A stretch of DNA of 64,000 bases from RDXT01 sp033765305 (GCA_033765305.1 JANRID010000004.1:6619-70618), one strand, 5' to 3'. Positions 8,879 to 18,634 are shown, numbered from the stretch's first letter. Made by a program: numbers and translations. The notes: generated by a model from the sequence alone, not told the origin.

Positions 8879-9346
8879 ATGCATCCGCTCCTGCACAAGC
8901 TTCAATACCGTGCCCAGTCGCCGGTATGCGTCCTGCAGACGCCGGACACGGTCCGCGGCCTGCTGGCGGCCTTTCCGCCGGAGGCGGCGCTGAGCACCAG
9001 CCCGGACGCCATTCCGGTCTGTGCCTTCATGCTGGCCTTTGTCCGGCAGCAGTCCGAGATCGACACGCTGGCGCCCCGGATGGCGGCGCAGCTCGACGGC
9101 GATGGCATGCTCTGGCTCGCCTACCCCAAGGGCAGTTCGAAGCGCTACGCCTGCGGCTTCAACCGCGATACCGGCTGGGAAACACTCGGCAGGCTCGGCT
9201 TCGAGCCGGTGCGCCAGGTGGCCATCGACGAGGACTGGTCCGCCCTGCGCTTCCGCCGGGTGGAGTTCATCAAAACCCTGACCCGCAGCACCTCCATGGC
9301 CCTGAGCGAAACCGGCAAGGCCCGTACCCGCAAGGCCGGGGACTGA
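8879..9346 (+). CDS. Conserved hypothetical protein, DUF3052-like
   Basis: The protein has 155 residues starting MHPLLHKLQYRAQ at the ATG at 8879. The centre carries DGMLWLAYPKGSSKRYACGF and then GLGFEPVRQVAIDEDWSALRFRR. This resembles DUF3052 proteins (a DG.LW..YPKG core with an EDWSALR.R end), whose function is not known. The last residues are basic. A near-consensus -7 box (TATCTTTC, 8850-8857) lies upstream. It is followed after 29 bases by another unknown gene on the same strand. Family membership is from memory of the motif and should be treated as tentative. Confidence 0.6.
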   Translation: MHPLLHKLQYRAQSPVCVLQTPDTVRGLLAAFPPEAALSTSPDAIPVCAFMLAFVRQQSEIDTLAPRMAAQLDGDGMLWLAYPKGSSKRYACGFNRDTGWETLGRLGFEPVRQVAIDEDWSALRFRRVEFIKTLTRSTSMALSETGKARTRKAGD

Positions 9347-9375
9347 TTCTGCTCTGTCTATTCCGACCACTGCCT

Positions 9376-10707
9376 ATGGAACGCCAGCGCCCCGCCGACC
9401 GTACCGCCCAGCCTGCTGCAGTACAGCTGCAGCCTGCCAGCCCGGATGCGGCACCAGGGCTTGTGCCTCCGGTCTTCCGGCTTGCGGCAGGCGTGCAGCC
9501 GGTCCAGATGCGCCAGGCCCCGGCAATCATCCAGCGCCGCCGGGCCCCTACCGCCAATTCCCGCGCAGCTGCGGTCACGGTACCGGCAGTCCGGGATCTG
9601 AGCCGCATTCCGGATGTCGTCGCACGCAATCAGGCCATCAACCAGAGCTATCACGAGTTCGATACGGCCATGACCCAGTACCTGGGCCAGCCGCTGATCT
9701 CGAACTGGATGACCTTCGGGCAGCATGCCTCGCGCGAGGCAGGCACCCAGATCCGAAACCTGGACGAAGGGCTTGCAGCGCTCCGGCTTGCGCTGGCTTC
9801 CCTGCAGTCTTTTGCGACGCTGGCTGCCGGAACCCCTTCGCTTACCGGCCTGGCTCCGGGCGTCGAGGCGATGCGCATCCTGATCAGCCTGCTGGCGCAG
9901 GAAGGGCTCGTCAAGCAGTCCATGCTGCTGGCCTTCGCCCAGGCAGGCATTACCCAAGCCGATCTCAACGACATCATCCAGCGCTACAACGACCTGCTCT
10001 CCCCGGGCAGCTTGCTGCCGCCCGTGCTGATCTACCGCCTCGGCCGCCTGGCCGTCGATCTTGCGGCACTCGCCGTGCGGCTCACAGCCGCCATTCCCGG
10101 CATCATTGCTGCCGTCATCCGGATCCGGGACAACATGGTGAGCGGCAACCGGCAGATATACGAAAATATCGCCCCGGCATACCACCGGTTTCTCAGCGCT
10201 GCCAACGCCCATGCCGCCGGCGCACCCTTTGACCTGAGCTTTGCAGGCGATCCGAGCGGGTTTGTCGCAGCGGCATTCAACCTCTACATCGAAAGCAAGC
10301 TGCTGGCGGATGAATACGCAGCCACTCCCGACCGTACGCTGCTGGATGAACGGCGGCAGAAAGCCCACCGGGCCAACCTCCTGATCGGGTTTCAGGAGCA
10401 GCTGGTCATTCTGCAGCCCATCTTCGATACCATGCAGGCTGAACTGCGGGCCATGAGCGGCACCATGCTGCTGCATGACCCCAACGGTGCCCACCCGCTT
10501 ATCGGCAACTGGGGCAACTTCTATACCCGTATGGGAATCGATGCGTCGGCGGCCCCGGCCGATCCGCGCAGCATCCGGCCCGATACCCTGCCCCCGATGC
10601 TGCGGCCCGGTGCGCCGGGGTACAGCGGCACCATTGGGGAGTACTTCGAACAAAACCTGGAAAACGCGCGCGTCCACCGGGCACCGCCTGCAATCAGCCG
10701 GTTCTGA
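9376..10707 (+). CDS. Hypothetical protein with low-complexity Gln/Pro/Arg leader
   Basis: I do not recognise this 443-residue protein. The first 75 residues are rich in Pro, Gln, Ala and Arg and include the words PAIIQRRRAP and VQPVQMRQAP. Similar Q-R tails occur in proteins tied to extracellular contractile injection systems (DUF4157 cargo), but no DUF4157 HExxH core is present. Residues 75-443 look alpha-helical and soluble, with a hydrophobic stretch near 215-250 (LIYRLGRLAVDLAALAVRL to IPGIIAAVIRI) that could be a membrane or pore segment. There is no signal peptide. The ATG at 9376 was chosen because upstream codons overlap the previous gene. Function unknown. Confidence 0.6.
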   Translation: MERQRPADRTAQPAAVQLQPASPDAAPGLVPPVFRLAAGVQPVQMRQAPAIIQRRRAPTANSRAAAVTVPAVRDLSRIPDVVARNQAINQSYHEFDTAMTQYLGQPLISNWMTFGQHASREAGTQIRNLDEGLAALRLALASLQSFATLAAGTPSLTGLAPGVEAMRILISLLAQEGLVKQSMLLAFAQAGITQADLNDIIQRYNDLLSPGSLLPPVLIYRLGRLAVDLAALAVRLTAAIPGIIAAVIRIRDNMVSGNRQIYENIAPAYHRFLSAANAHAAGAPFDLSFAGDPSGFVAAAFNLYIESKLLADEYAATPDRTLLDERRQKAHRANLLIGFQEQLVILQPIFDTMQAELRAMSGTMLLHDPNGAHPLIGNWGNFYTRMGIDASAAPADPRSIRPDTLPPMLRPGAPGYSGTIGEYFEQNLENARVHRAPPAISRF

Positions 10708-10772
10708 TGTACTACCCCGCCCCCCGGATTCGTTGTAATAGCGTTCCTTCCCCCTGACAATCTGCTTTGCGT

Positions 10773-11765
10773 ATGCACACTGCACCTTTCCTCCGAATCT
10801 GCGCCGCAGCGCTCTCCCTGACACTGCTGAGCCTGCCGGTCCGCGCCCAACTGCCCCGCATCCAGAACCGGGTCGAAAACAAGGTCAACCAGAAGGTCAA
10901 CCAGTCCATCGACCGGGCCGTGGACAAATCCTTCGACGCGCTGGAGCGCGCCGTGATCAAAAAAGCCACCGAAAAAGACAGCGCGGCCCGCGCCGCCCAG
11001 GATTCCGCAGGCGTGAAAGTCCAGTCCCGGCCCGACGGCGGGGTGTCGGTCGAAACCCAGGACTCCAAAATCATCCTCTCCGAGGATAAATCCGCGCCTT
11101 CGCCGGTGCTGCCCAGCAACTTCCAGGGCAGTTTCACCATGGAATTCAACAGCTACAAGAACGGCAAGCTCGACAAGGACAATCCCATCATCGTCCAGTA
11201 CCATGTGGACGAGTACCGCTTTGCGATGGTTCCGCAGCCCGCCAGCGACGGCGCCAGCTCCATCATCATCTACGACCGCCAGAAGCGCACCATGACCACC
11301 AAGAGCGTGGATTCCAAAGGCAAGAAAACCGCGACGGTAATGAATATCCCGCGCTTCATGCTCACCGTGGACGCCAAGGGCAGCCCCGACGCCGCCCCGG
11401 CCAGCAACGGCACAACGGTCAAAGCCACCGGCCGCACCAAAACCATCGAAGGGTTCCTCTGCAAGGAATGGATCGCCGACGGCCCCGAAAGCAGCACCAC
11501 GATGTGGATCACCACCGACTGGGCGTTCAACTACGCCACGGTATTCGACTTTGTGAAGGTCTGGGATGCGCAGAGCGGCATGACCACCGGCGCCTCCAAC
11601 CAGTACCAGGTAAGCGGCAGCTGGCTCGAAATGCACACCCAGTCCAAAAAAGAGGATTCAAAGACGGACAACTTCATCAAGAATATCCGCCGCATGCACG
11701 ACGCCTCCGTCTTTTCGCTCGACGGCTACGAGGTGTCGGACATGACGAACATGTTCGGGAAATAA
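10773..11765 (+). CDS. DUF4412 domain-containing exported protein
   Basis: The protein has 330 residues from the ATG at 10773; a TTG six bases earlier is less likely. A signal peptide ends at LPVRAQ. A helical, heptad-like stretch (about residues 25-65, VENKVNQKVNQSIDRAVDKS) follows. The C-terminal 200 residues are of DUF4412 type, with the typical MTTKSVDSKGKKTATVMNIP and KTIEGFLCKEW words. Such proteins are periplasmic or surface proteins of unknown role. The gene is alone and ends at a strong terminator. Confidence 0.75.
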   Translation: MHTAPFLRICAAALSLTLLSLPVRAQLPRIQNRVENKVNQKVNQSIDRAVDKSFDALERAVIKKATEKDSAARAAQDSAGVKVQSRPDGGVSVETQDSKIILSEDKSAPSPVLPSNFQGSFTMEFNSYKNGKLDKDNPIIVQYHVDEYRFAMVPQPASDGASSIIIYDRQKRTMTTKSVDSKGKKTATVMNIPRFMLTVDAKGSPDAAPASNGTTVKATGRTKTIEGFLCKEWIADGPESSTTMWITTDWAFNYATVFDFVKVWDAQSGMTTGASNQYQVSGSWLEMHTQSKKEDSKTDNFIKNIRRMHDASVFSLDGYEVSDMTNMFGK

Positions 11766-11789
11766 ACTTTCCTGGCACAGCAGACTTGC

Positions 11790-11823
11790 GCCCCCGCCCG
11801 GTTCCGGCCCGGCGGGGGCATTT
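11790..11823 (+). terminator. Rho-independent terminator after the DUF4412 gene
   Basis: GCCCCCGCC (11790-11798) pairs perfectly with GGCGGGGGC (11811-11819), and ATTT follows. It is 25 bases after the stop of the DUF4412 gene and before the convergent tamB gene. Confidence 0.75.
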
Positions 11824-11833
11824 GTATGCCGGC

Positions 11834-14800
11834 TCAGCGTTTTTTCAGCACATCCTGCAGGCGGTCGAAGTCGCGCTTGTAGAAAATGCCCAGCCCGGTC
11901 TGGTTGGATACGGCGCCCAGATCCTGGGTGGCGGAGTTGAAGGTCTCGCGGTTGAAGACTTCGAGCACGAGCTCGCTGTCGCGCGTGCCTGCGGCTTCGG
12001 GCTTGGGCAGCAGCCGGATGGTGAGGCTGATATTGCCCACGGAGAGCCGGGTATTGTTGCTTACGAGGGTGCCGTTCCGCTCGATGGTGACCCGGTCGTT
12101 GAAGAGGCGGGCGGAGACGAGCAGGTTGAGATCCTGGAAATTGGTCGTATTGACGTTGATATTCAGCTTGTCGTTCGTCGCCTGGGAGAGCCAGTAGTTG
12201 AACTGGTTGCTGATCAGCTCGGAAATGGAGGTCGTGATGCCGGCACCGGTGGCATTGTCGCCCAGGAAGCCGCCAACCGGCGCAAAGCGCCCGAAGACCA
12301 TGAGGCTGAACACCTGCTTGTTGAGTTCCTGCTCGTCGTACTGGATGGCCCGCACCTGCGAGGCGATGAGGCTGGCCTCCTCCTGCGTAAGGCGCGGCAG
12401 CTCGATCGCCAGGGCAATCTGCGGCTGCAGCAGCAGCCCTTCGAGATGCATCAGCACATTTACTGGCACCCGCAGGGCCCGGTCCAGGCCGAGCAGCGAG
12501 CTGATGTCGGCGTTTACGGGGTAGATGGCTTCCAGGTCGATCCGGCCCGCGTAGGGGTCGCCGTCCCATACGATGCGCCCGCCCGGCCGCACTTCGAATT
12601 TTTTGTTGATCACATTCTGCGACGTGAAGAGGTAGTCGCCCTTTGTAATCTGGTAATCGCCCAGCATGGAAAAATTGCCCTGCTCATCGATATTGAGCGT
12701 CAGGGTGCCCTCGCCGCTGGCGCGGATGATGTCGCCGACCTGCTCGTCGAAGATCATTTCCACCTCCGCCTCCTCCGTCACCAGCACGGTGAGGGCGAGG
12801 TTGAAGTTCTGGGTGCCGGTATTGACCGGAAGATCCTGCCCGCGGGTTTCGCCTTTGAAGTGGATGTAGTCCGGCCTGCCGGTCTCGGTATAGTCGGAAA
12901 TGGGAATTTTGAGCTTGCAGTCGGGCCCTACGGAAACGAGCGCCTGCACATCGATTTCGTCGAGGTTGCCGGTCACATCGGCAATGCCGTCCTTGAGGAA
13001 GAGGGTTCCGTAAAAATACTCGTTGTCCCGGCGGCGGGTATCCATGACAAGGAAATTGCGCACCCGGTCCAGCTGCAGGTCGAAGGTGAACTCCTGCAGG
13101 CCCCGGTGGCGGATGACCCCGTGGAGGTCGGCGTGGTTGCGGTTTTTGTCGTAGAGCGTGATGCGGGGAAAGGTGATCCGGTCGTTGTCGAAGTAAATAT
13201 CGCCGTCGAAGGTGTAGCTCGATTTGAAATAATCGACCCCGAAGCCTGCATTGCGGAATTGGCCTATTCCCTTGATAATCACACTATCCGGGCTGCCGGT
13301 GATGGCAAATTCCTTCAGGTCCACCCGGCCTTTGATGCCGTAGAGCTGGCCCTGCACGAAGGGCTGGATATAGTTGAGCGGAAAGCTTTCGCGGGTATCG
13401 AGGCGGAAATTCAGCGGCGATACGCTGTCGTTGAGGCTGTAGATGCCGTTGAGCACCAGCGTTGTATCGAAATCGCTGTCGTAGAGGCTGGCGCGCACGA
13501 GCAGCTGGTTGTCCGGCTCCCGCCACCCGCTGCGCAGGAAGATGCTGCCGTATTCGTATTCGTCCACCGTAAAATCATCGATCCGGCTGCGCAATTCCAC
13601 GATCGGCCGGTCCAGCACATGGCGCAGCACCAGCTCGGAGTTGACGCGCCCGCCGAGGCGGTAGTCCAGCGGCACGAATTCGTGGATCAGGTCCAGCTCC
13701 AGCTGCGCCACGTCGATTCTGAGCCGGCTGGCCGGATCTGCCGATACCTCGCCGTCGATGCGCAGGTAGCGGCGGTTGTCCTGCAGCACCAGATGGCCGA
13801 TTTCGATCTGGTTCCCGGTAAACAGGATGGAGTTTCCGCCCGAAACAATGAGCGTGTCCGATTTTACGATGATGCGCGAGGCCGCAGAGTCGATCCCGGA
13901 GCGGATGCTGCCGTCGGCATCGAAGCTGGTGACTACGCGAAACTGGAAATCGGCCGGCGCCTGCAGCTGCCGGGCCCGCAGATCGCTGTTGAACGTGCCG
14001 TCGGCACCCTGCGTATCCAGTGACAGGTCCTCCAGCCGGAAGGTGCTGCCCGCACTGAGTGCCTCCGACCGCAGGCCGCCGAAGAAGATGAGCGTATCGG
14101 TATCGCTGTATTTGAACAGATTGACATCGCCGCTGCAGTCTTTCAGCCCCATGCCTTCCAGATAGAGCGAATCCGCGCTGAATTCGAGCGCCAGCTCCTC
14201 CGAGCCCCGCCCTGCGCCGGAAGGCGGCTGATAGACCAGGGTTCCGCTGATTTCCGCGCCCGGATCCACATAGAGATCCTGCCCCAGAAACTGCATGAGC
14301 GGATTCAGCCCCGGCCCCGGCTCGATGCCCAGCCGCAAGGATACGCCCAGGCTGTCCGATGCCAGCTGCTGGTAATAGGCGGCTGTCAGGCTGTCGTTGT
14401 TGAGCAAAAACAGGCGGGTTTCCTCCGCAATCCGGCCTGCCAGCCCGATAGCGCGGGTCATCCGGAACTCTCCGGTAACGTCAGCCGACAGCACCTCGCT
14501 GGCCAGGCGCACCTGCCGGCCTTCCGGCACCTGCGTCGGCGAGATGGACAGGCTGAGCGCCGGGATGTTCAGCGGAGCCTTCACCTCGGGGCGGCGCAGG
14601 CTGATCCGGGAAAGCTCCACACTGCCCAGCAGATTGTCGAGCGAATCGCCGGTCAGGGCAATATCCGCCTCCGTGCTCAGGCGCACCGGCTCCGGATACA
14701 GGCCGAGGGTCCGCAGATCCAGCTGCTGCACCTCGCCGCGCACATCGTAGCGCGCCGGGGCCGTGCCCAGGTCCAGATCTGCGACGAGGTCGGCGGCGCC

Positions 14801-16396
14801 GGCGGCGCTTACGCCCTTGAGCCGCCCGATGAGGTGGCCGTTGCGGTAGGTGAAATCGGTAAAAACGGTATCGGTCTGAATCCCGAAGAGCGGCGAAGGC
14901 CGCAGGCCGGCCTGCACGGCGATGTCAAGGGTCTGCTCGCTGTCGCCCCGGCCCTGGAGCGTGGCATCTAGGTTGAGATCGGGCGAAAAATTCGACTCGG
15001 CAAATCCGAGGGCATTGAGATTCAGGTGCTCCGTGTGAAGCGTCCCTTCATAGACATAGGTCTCCGTCACGGGCGGCATGGTCAGGTGGAAATCGGCCTG
15101 CAATTTGCCCAGGTCGTTTTCCATGCTCAGCTCCGTATCGAAATCATAAAACCCGCCCTCGTAGGAGCCGGAAACAGCCAGCGGCTCCAGCCGGAGGAGC
15201 ACCTCCGGCAGCCCGGCGCTGGGCACCAGCGCCTGCACGTCCCGCAGATAGACCGTGCTCTGCTGCATCCGGGCGCTGAGCCGGGCCCGTGTATCTTCCC
15301 GGTAGCGGTCCAGCCGGAATGCCGTCTGCACACGGGTCCGCTCGCCGAAGCGCACGCGCACCGCGTCGCTTTCGAGGTAGTCCAGGTTGCCGCCCACCGG
15401 CCCTTCGGCATATACCAGGCCCGTGACCGGCAGGGGGTTGGTGAGAAAATACTGGATGGTGGCCATGTCCGCCCGCGTATTGGGCTTGAGGAGGGCCTCG
15501 AAGCGCATCGGCTGGCCTGCGGCCAGCGTGGCAAGCGACTGGCGGGGAAACGCGGCATCGGCCAGAATCCAGGACGACCCGGACTTGAGCGAGAGGTTGT
15601 TGAGCTGCAGATACGGGGTGCCGCTGCCGGCGGAATCGCCGGTGAGCAGCTCCAGGCTGAGATGCTCCAGCCGGAAGCCCGAATGCCGCTCCTCCAGGTT
15701 GAGCTGGCTCAGCTGGGCTTCGATCTGCCCCCCCGGCTCCACGATCATCGACAGGTCCAGGTTGAGCCGGTCCACATCCAGATGCCGGCGGAATACATGC
15801 CCCATCCGGATGGAATCCCGCTCCTGCGAGGTCGAATCGACGAAAATTACCCGCGCATCTTCGATGTGCAGGCCTGCCAGGTCGATCCGCAGCGGGGTGC
15901 TGCTGTCCGACGTGTCGGAGCTGGCGAAGGCGTCGGCGATAAACTGGAAATTCCACACCGAATCCCGCCGCTGACGGTAGAGGTACACACTGGGCCGGAT
16001 CAGCGAGACCGAGCCGAGCGCCAGGTCGGTCGCATCCTCCCGGCTGAACACATAGTTCCAGACCGAAAACCGGAGCAGGCCCAGCCGGAAACGCTCCACA
16101 TAGAGCATCTGCTCGCCCTGCAGATCGCAGATGCGGATATCGCGGAGCACCAGACGCGCGGGCAGGGCCACTTCGACCGCCTCCACATACACAGGCACGC
16201 CCAGTTCCCGTTCCAATGCCCACACAGCTGCCTGCACCACCCGCTTCTGGACCGGCGGGAGGGTAATCAGGAAGCTGATCAGAAAGCCCAGCATGATCAG
16301 GATGCTCAGGCTGACCAGCAGGGTGCGGCTGAATCGTCGAAGCCGGCGCTTCAAGGCGTGGAGGTGGTTGAGGGTACGTGTCCGAAAGGTACGCAA
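11834..16396 (-). CDS. tamB: TamB family translocation/assembly protein (DUF490)
   Basis: This very large protein (1520 residues) has a single N-terminal membrane anchor at about residues 22-47 (RTLLVSLSILIMLGFLISFL). Long beta-rich, AsmA/TamB-type repeats follow, with phrases such as VYVEAVEVALPARLVLRDI. The C-terminal 300-400 residues are the conserved DUF490 domain (VPVNVLMHLEGLLLQPQI, ending NQTGLGIFYKRDFD). TamB-like proteins bridge the inner and outer membrane and help insert outer-membrane proteins or move phospholipids. Bacteroidota members are usually 1400-1700 residues, so it looks full length. Convergent with the DUF4412 gene. Confidence 0.9.
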   Translation of the reverse strand: MRTFRTRTLNHLHALKRRLRRFSRTLLVSLSILIMLGFLISFLITLPPVQKRVVQAAVWALERELGVPVYVEAVEVALPARLVLRDIRICDLQGEQMLYVERFRLGLLRFSVWNYVFSREDATDLALGSVSLIRPSVYLYRQRRDSVWNFQFIADAFASSDTSDSSTPLRIDLAGLHIEDARVIFVDSTSQERDSIRMGHVFRRHLDVDRLNLDLSMIVEPGGQIEAQLSQLNLEERHSGFRLEHLSLELLTGDSAGSGTPYLQLNNLSLKSGSSWILADAAFPRQSLATLAAGQPMRFEALLKPNTRADMATIQYFLTNPLPVTGLVYAEGPVGGNLDYLESDAVRVRFGERTRVQTAFRLDRYREDTRARLSARMQQSTVYLRDVQALVPSAGLPEVLLRLEPLAVSGSYEGGFYDFDTELSMENDLGKLQADFHLTMPPVTETYVYEGTLHTEHLNLNALGFAESNFSPDLNLDATLQGRGDSEQTLDIAVQAGLRPSPLFGIQTDTVFTDFTYRNGHLIGRLKGVSAAGAADLVADLDLGTAPARYDVRGEVQQLDLRTLGLYPEPVRLSTEADIALTGDSLDNLLGSVELSRISLRRPEVKAPLNIPALSLSISPTQVPEGRQVRLASEVLSADVTGEFRMTRAIGLAGRIAEETRLFLLNNDSLTAAYYQQLASDSLGVSLRLGIEPGPGLNPLMQFLGQDLYVDPGAEISGTLVYQPPSGAGRGSEELALEFSADSLYLEGMGLKDCSGDVNLFKYSDTDTLIFFGGLRSEALSAGSTFRLEDLSLDTQGADGTFNSDLRARQLQAPADFQFRVVTSFDADGSIRSGIDSAASRIIVKSDTLIVSGGNSILFTGNQIEIGHLVLQDNRRYLRIDGEVSADPASRLRIDVAQLELDLIHEFVPLDYRLGGRVNSELVLRHVLDRPIVELRSRIDDFTVDEYEYGSIFLRSGWREPDNQLLVRASLYDSDFDTTLVLNGIYSLNDSVSPLNFRLDTRESFPLNYIQPFVQGQLYGIKGRVDLKEFAITGSPDSVIIKGIGQFRNAGFGVDYFKSSYTFDGDIYFDNDRITFPRITLYDKNRNHADLHGVIRHRGLQEFTFDLQLDRVRNFLVMDTRRRDNEYFYGTLFLKDGIADVTGNLDEIDVQALVSVGPDCKLKIPISDYTETGRPDYIHFKGETRGQDLPVNTGTQNFNLALTVLVTEEAEVEMIFDEQVGDIIRASGEGTLTLNIDEQGNFSMLGDYQITKGDYLFTSQNVINKKFEVRPGGRIVWDGDPYAGRIDLEAIYPVNADISSLLGLDRALRVPVNVLMHLEGLLLQPQIALAIELPRLTQEEASLIASQVRAIQYDEQELNKQVFSLMVFGRFAPVGGFLGDNATGAGITTSISELISNQFNYWLSQATNDKLNINVNTTNFQDLNLLVSARLFNDRVTIERNGTLVSNNTRLSVGNISLTIRLLPKPEAAGTRDSELVLEVFNRETFNSATQDLGAVSNQTGLGIFYKRDFDRLQDVLKKR

Positions 16397-16484
16397 TCGG
16401 GGCGGGATTTGCGCGCAGGGGCAGCCTGATCCTGCAAAATCGGGTTCCAGGTGCCGTTCCGGGCGCCGCAGGCCTGCAAGGGCC

Positions 16485-17369
16485 TCAGTCCAGCAGGCGG
16501 CGCAGGCCCTCGGGCAGCGCCACCGGGCGCCCTGGCTCCGAAGGAAACAGCTCGAAGACGCCGTCGAAATACCAGTACAGCCGCCCGGCGATGGGGCCGG
16601 GCTGCTCGCGGTAGATGCGGGCCGTAAGGGCCTGGAGCACCTCCGCCGATCCGGCGATGGACTCGTCGTGGATCGGGTACACCAGCGCGAAGCTCCGCGA
16701 GGGAATGGCCGTCACGGCGCCGTAGGCGCCGAGGGCATGGGGCAGGTTGCGGGCCAGATCCAGGATGAAGGCCGCCGAGTAATTGCTGCTGATGACCGAA
16801 AACACCGGATGCTCCTCGCCCAGCAGCCCTTCCATGACCTGCACATCCTCCTGCCCCAGGTTTTCGGCAGCTACGTCGAAGATTTCTTCTTCCGGCGTTT
16901 CCCACTCATGCACCCCGTCCTTGCGGAGGTAGTGAAATTTGTCCTCGAAGTCCAGCACCGGGAGGGTATAGGTATCGGGCAGATCCTGGCGGCGGATGAG
17001 GGCATCGAGCTCCTCGGGCGGGGCGAAGCCTGCATGCTTGACCGACAGCCGCAGAAACTGGCGGGCGTAGTCGAAGTCTTTGAGCAGATAGGCAAATGCG
17101 CCTTTGTTGAACTCCAGCTTGCGGAAATGCTCGCGGATCAGGCCCGGCCAGGTGTCCGGATCTGCCAGGGCGCAGACGCGGATGAGGTTGTCCAGCCCGA
17201 ACATGGCCGGATGCGGCCCATCCGACCGCACATAGATGGCGCCGTCCTGGACCCGCTGCACCTGCACCCCGGCCGGCAGCGAAGCCACGGCCAGCTCCAT
17301 GATGCGCTCATACTCCAGCTCATTGACCAGATGCCGGAAACGTTTGGGAATCTTCTGCTTGGACGGCAT
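16485..17369 (-). CDS. DUF1444-like (YtpQ-like) conserved protein
   Basis: The protein has 294 residues, is soluble and has no signal peptide. It has an acidic middle (EWETPEEEIFDVAAENLGQE) and a C-terminal part with AFILDLARNLP and SFALVYPIHDES. The general pattern resembles DUF1444/YtpQ proteins of Firmicutes and Bacteroidota, whose function is unknown; I hold this family call loosely. It sits 28 bases downstream of gldB and 89 bases before tamB on the same strand, so the three may share a transcript. The start at 17369 (MPSKQKIPKRF) gives a typical basic N-terminus. Confidence 0.6.
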   Translation of the reverse strand: MPSKQKIPKRFRHLVNELEYERIMELAVASLPAGVQVQRVQDGAIYVRSDGPHPAMFGLDNLIRVCALADPDTWPGLIREHFRKLEFNKGAFAYLLKDFDYARQFLRLSVKHAGFAPPEELDALIRRQDLPDTYTLPVLDFEDKFHYLRKDGVHEWETPEEEIFDVAAENLGQEDVQVMEGLLGEEHPVFSVISSNYSAAFILDLARNLPHALGAYGAVTAIPSRSFALVYPIHDESIAGSAEVLQALTARIYREQPGPIAGRLYWYFDGVFELFPSEPGRPVALPEGLRRLLD

Positions 17370-17396
17370 GCATTCAGGATCGGATACGGGCTGCGG

Positions 17397-18449
17397 TCAG
17401 GGCTTGTAGCCCGACTCGCGGAAAATCGTTTCGTAATCGGTGCGCGCACACAGGCGTTCGAGGCTTTCCTCCGGATGGCGTTTCATATAGGCCGATACGA
17501 TCTTCCAGCCGCAGTACGCTCCGATGCGGGGCGCCGATTCGGGCGACAGGGAGGTAGTATACGGCTTTTCGCTGAGATATTCACGGTATAATGCCAGATC
17601 CGGCTCAAAGAAATGATCCAGCAGCTCCTTGTAGATGCGGGCTTCGTAGTAATCGGCCCAGATCATCTGCGTGGAGGTGTAATAGAGCCGGGCGGAGTCC
17701 GGCGTATGGGGGAGCAGCTGCTGGATGAAATACTGCCGGATGCCTGCATGCACCACATGCTCCACGAGCAGGGGCAGCTTGCCGCCCGGCATGGGCTCGA
17801 TAAGCTCATCGGCAATCTTGTTGGCCATTGCGACCTCCAGACAGGCCGGATCGAAGCGCCGGCGGATGAAATCGGGGGTTTCCGGCGGCGCATAGCGGAA
17901 CTTCGGCCCCAGAAAATACTGCAGCCCGATGCTCATGTATCCCGGCAGGGACAGGATCTGGCTTACCTGCGAGGGGTCGTCGATGTGGGTGGCGAAGGCC
18001 GGCAGCTCCGCATCCGGAAAGTGCTTTTTGAGCCGCTTGAGCATGGGCGTCAGCCGGTCGGCAAAGGGGTAGTCATACGGAAATACCTGGCGCACCGTAT
18101 CGAGCAGCGCATATGCATTCGAATCGGCCAGAAACGGGCCCAGCACCGCGTACGCCAGCAGGCTGTCCTGGCTGGCCGGGCTCAGCCGGGCGGCCAGACT
18201 GTCCTGGTCCAAGCCGGTAAATACCATGAAAAACGCCCGCTCAGGCTGCAGCATCTGCTGATACACGCTGAAATATGCCTCCGCGCCGCGGCTGCGCAGG
18301 GCCTCGCTGGCCGCCAGCATGAGGCTGTCCATCCGCGTTACCCGCACTTCCAGCTCGATCCCGTCGAGGTCGGCGTCCGGGTCCGGCGCGCAGGCGCTCA
18401 GCGACATCAGCAGCGCCAGCGCTGCATACAATAGGTTCCGTCGGTTCAT
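17397..18449 (-). CDS. gldB: Gliding-motility/T9SS-associated lipoprotein GldB
   Basis: The protein has 350 residues from the ATG at 18449, chosen because MNRRNLLYAALALLMSLSAC is a clean lipoprotein signal with the lipid-bearing Cys at residue 20. The body matches GldB: an early MDSLM helix, GLQYFLG in the middle with ligand-like RRFDP behind, MPGGKLPLLVEHVVHAGIRQY, and SAPRIGAYCGWKIVSAYMKR at the end. GldB is essential for gliding in Flavobacterium and is retained in many non-gliding T9SS species; its molecular role is not settled. It fits with the two T9SS-sorted proteins in this window. Divergent from the response-regulator gene. Confidence 0.8.
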   Translation of the reverse strand: MNRRNLLYAALALLMSLSACAPDPDADLDGIELEVRVTRMDSLMLAASEALRSRGAEAYFSVYQQMLQPERAFFMVFTGLDQDSLAARLSPASQDSLLAYAVLGPFLADSNAYALLDTVRQVFPYDYPFADRLTPMLKRLKKHFPDAELPAFATHIDDPSQVSQILSLPGYMSIGLQYFLGPKFRYAPPETPDFIRRRFDPACLEVAMANKIADELIEPMPGGKLPLLVEHVVHAGIRQYFIQQLLPHTPDSARLYYTSTQMIWADYYEARIYKELLDHFFEPDLALYREYLSEKPYTTSLSPESAPRIGAYCGWKIVSAYMKRHPEESLERLCARTDYETIFRESGYKP

Positions 18450-18577
18450 TCCTGTGGCTGCTTGAATCCTGCCTGGCATGCGAAGGTAGCAAGATTTCCG
18501 GTTTTGAAGCACCGTCCAGTATGATACGCACCGGACTGAAGCATTGTTTTATTTATTGATCACCCGTTTCAACTTAA

Positions 18578-18597
18578 GTGTATTAAAATAAATACAC
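18578..18597. promoter_or_regulatory. AT-rich palindrome in the gldB/response-regulator divergent region
   Basis: GTGTATT (18578-18584) and AATACAC (18591-18597) form a perfect inverted repeat around AAAATA. It lies just upstream of the -33 element of the response-regulator promoter, where an operator or an A/T-rich enhancer site would sit. No factor can be named. Confidence 0.4.
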
Positions 18598-18603
18598 CTG
18601 AAC

Positions 18604-18634
18604 TTGCATAACTGGTCACCCCGGATTATCTTTG
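18604..18634 (+). promoter_or_regulatory. Bacteroidota sigma-A promoter of the response-regulator gene
   Basis: TTG (18604-18606), a 20-base spacer and TATCTTTG (18627-18634) fit the Bacteroidota consensus TTG-N19/20-TAnnTTTG exactly. Transcription should start near 18640, giving an 18-20 base leader before the ATG at 18658. Confidence 0.7.
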
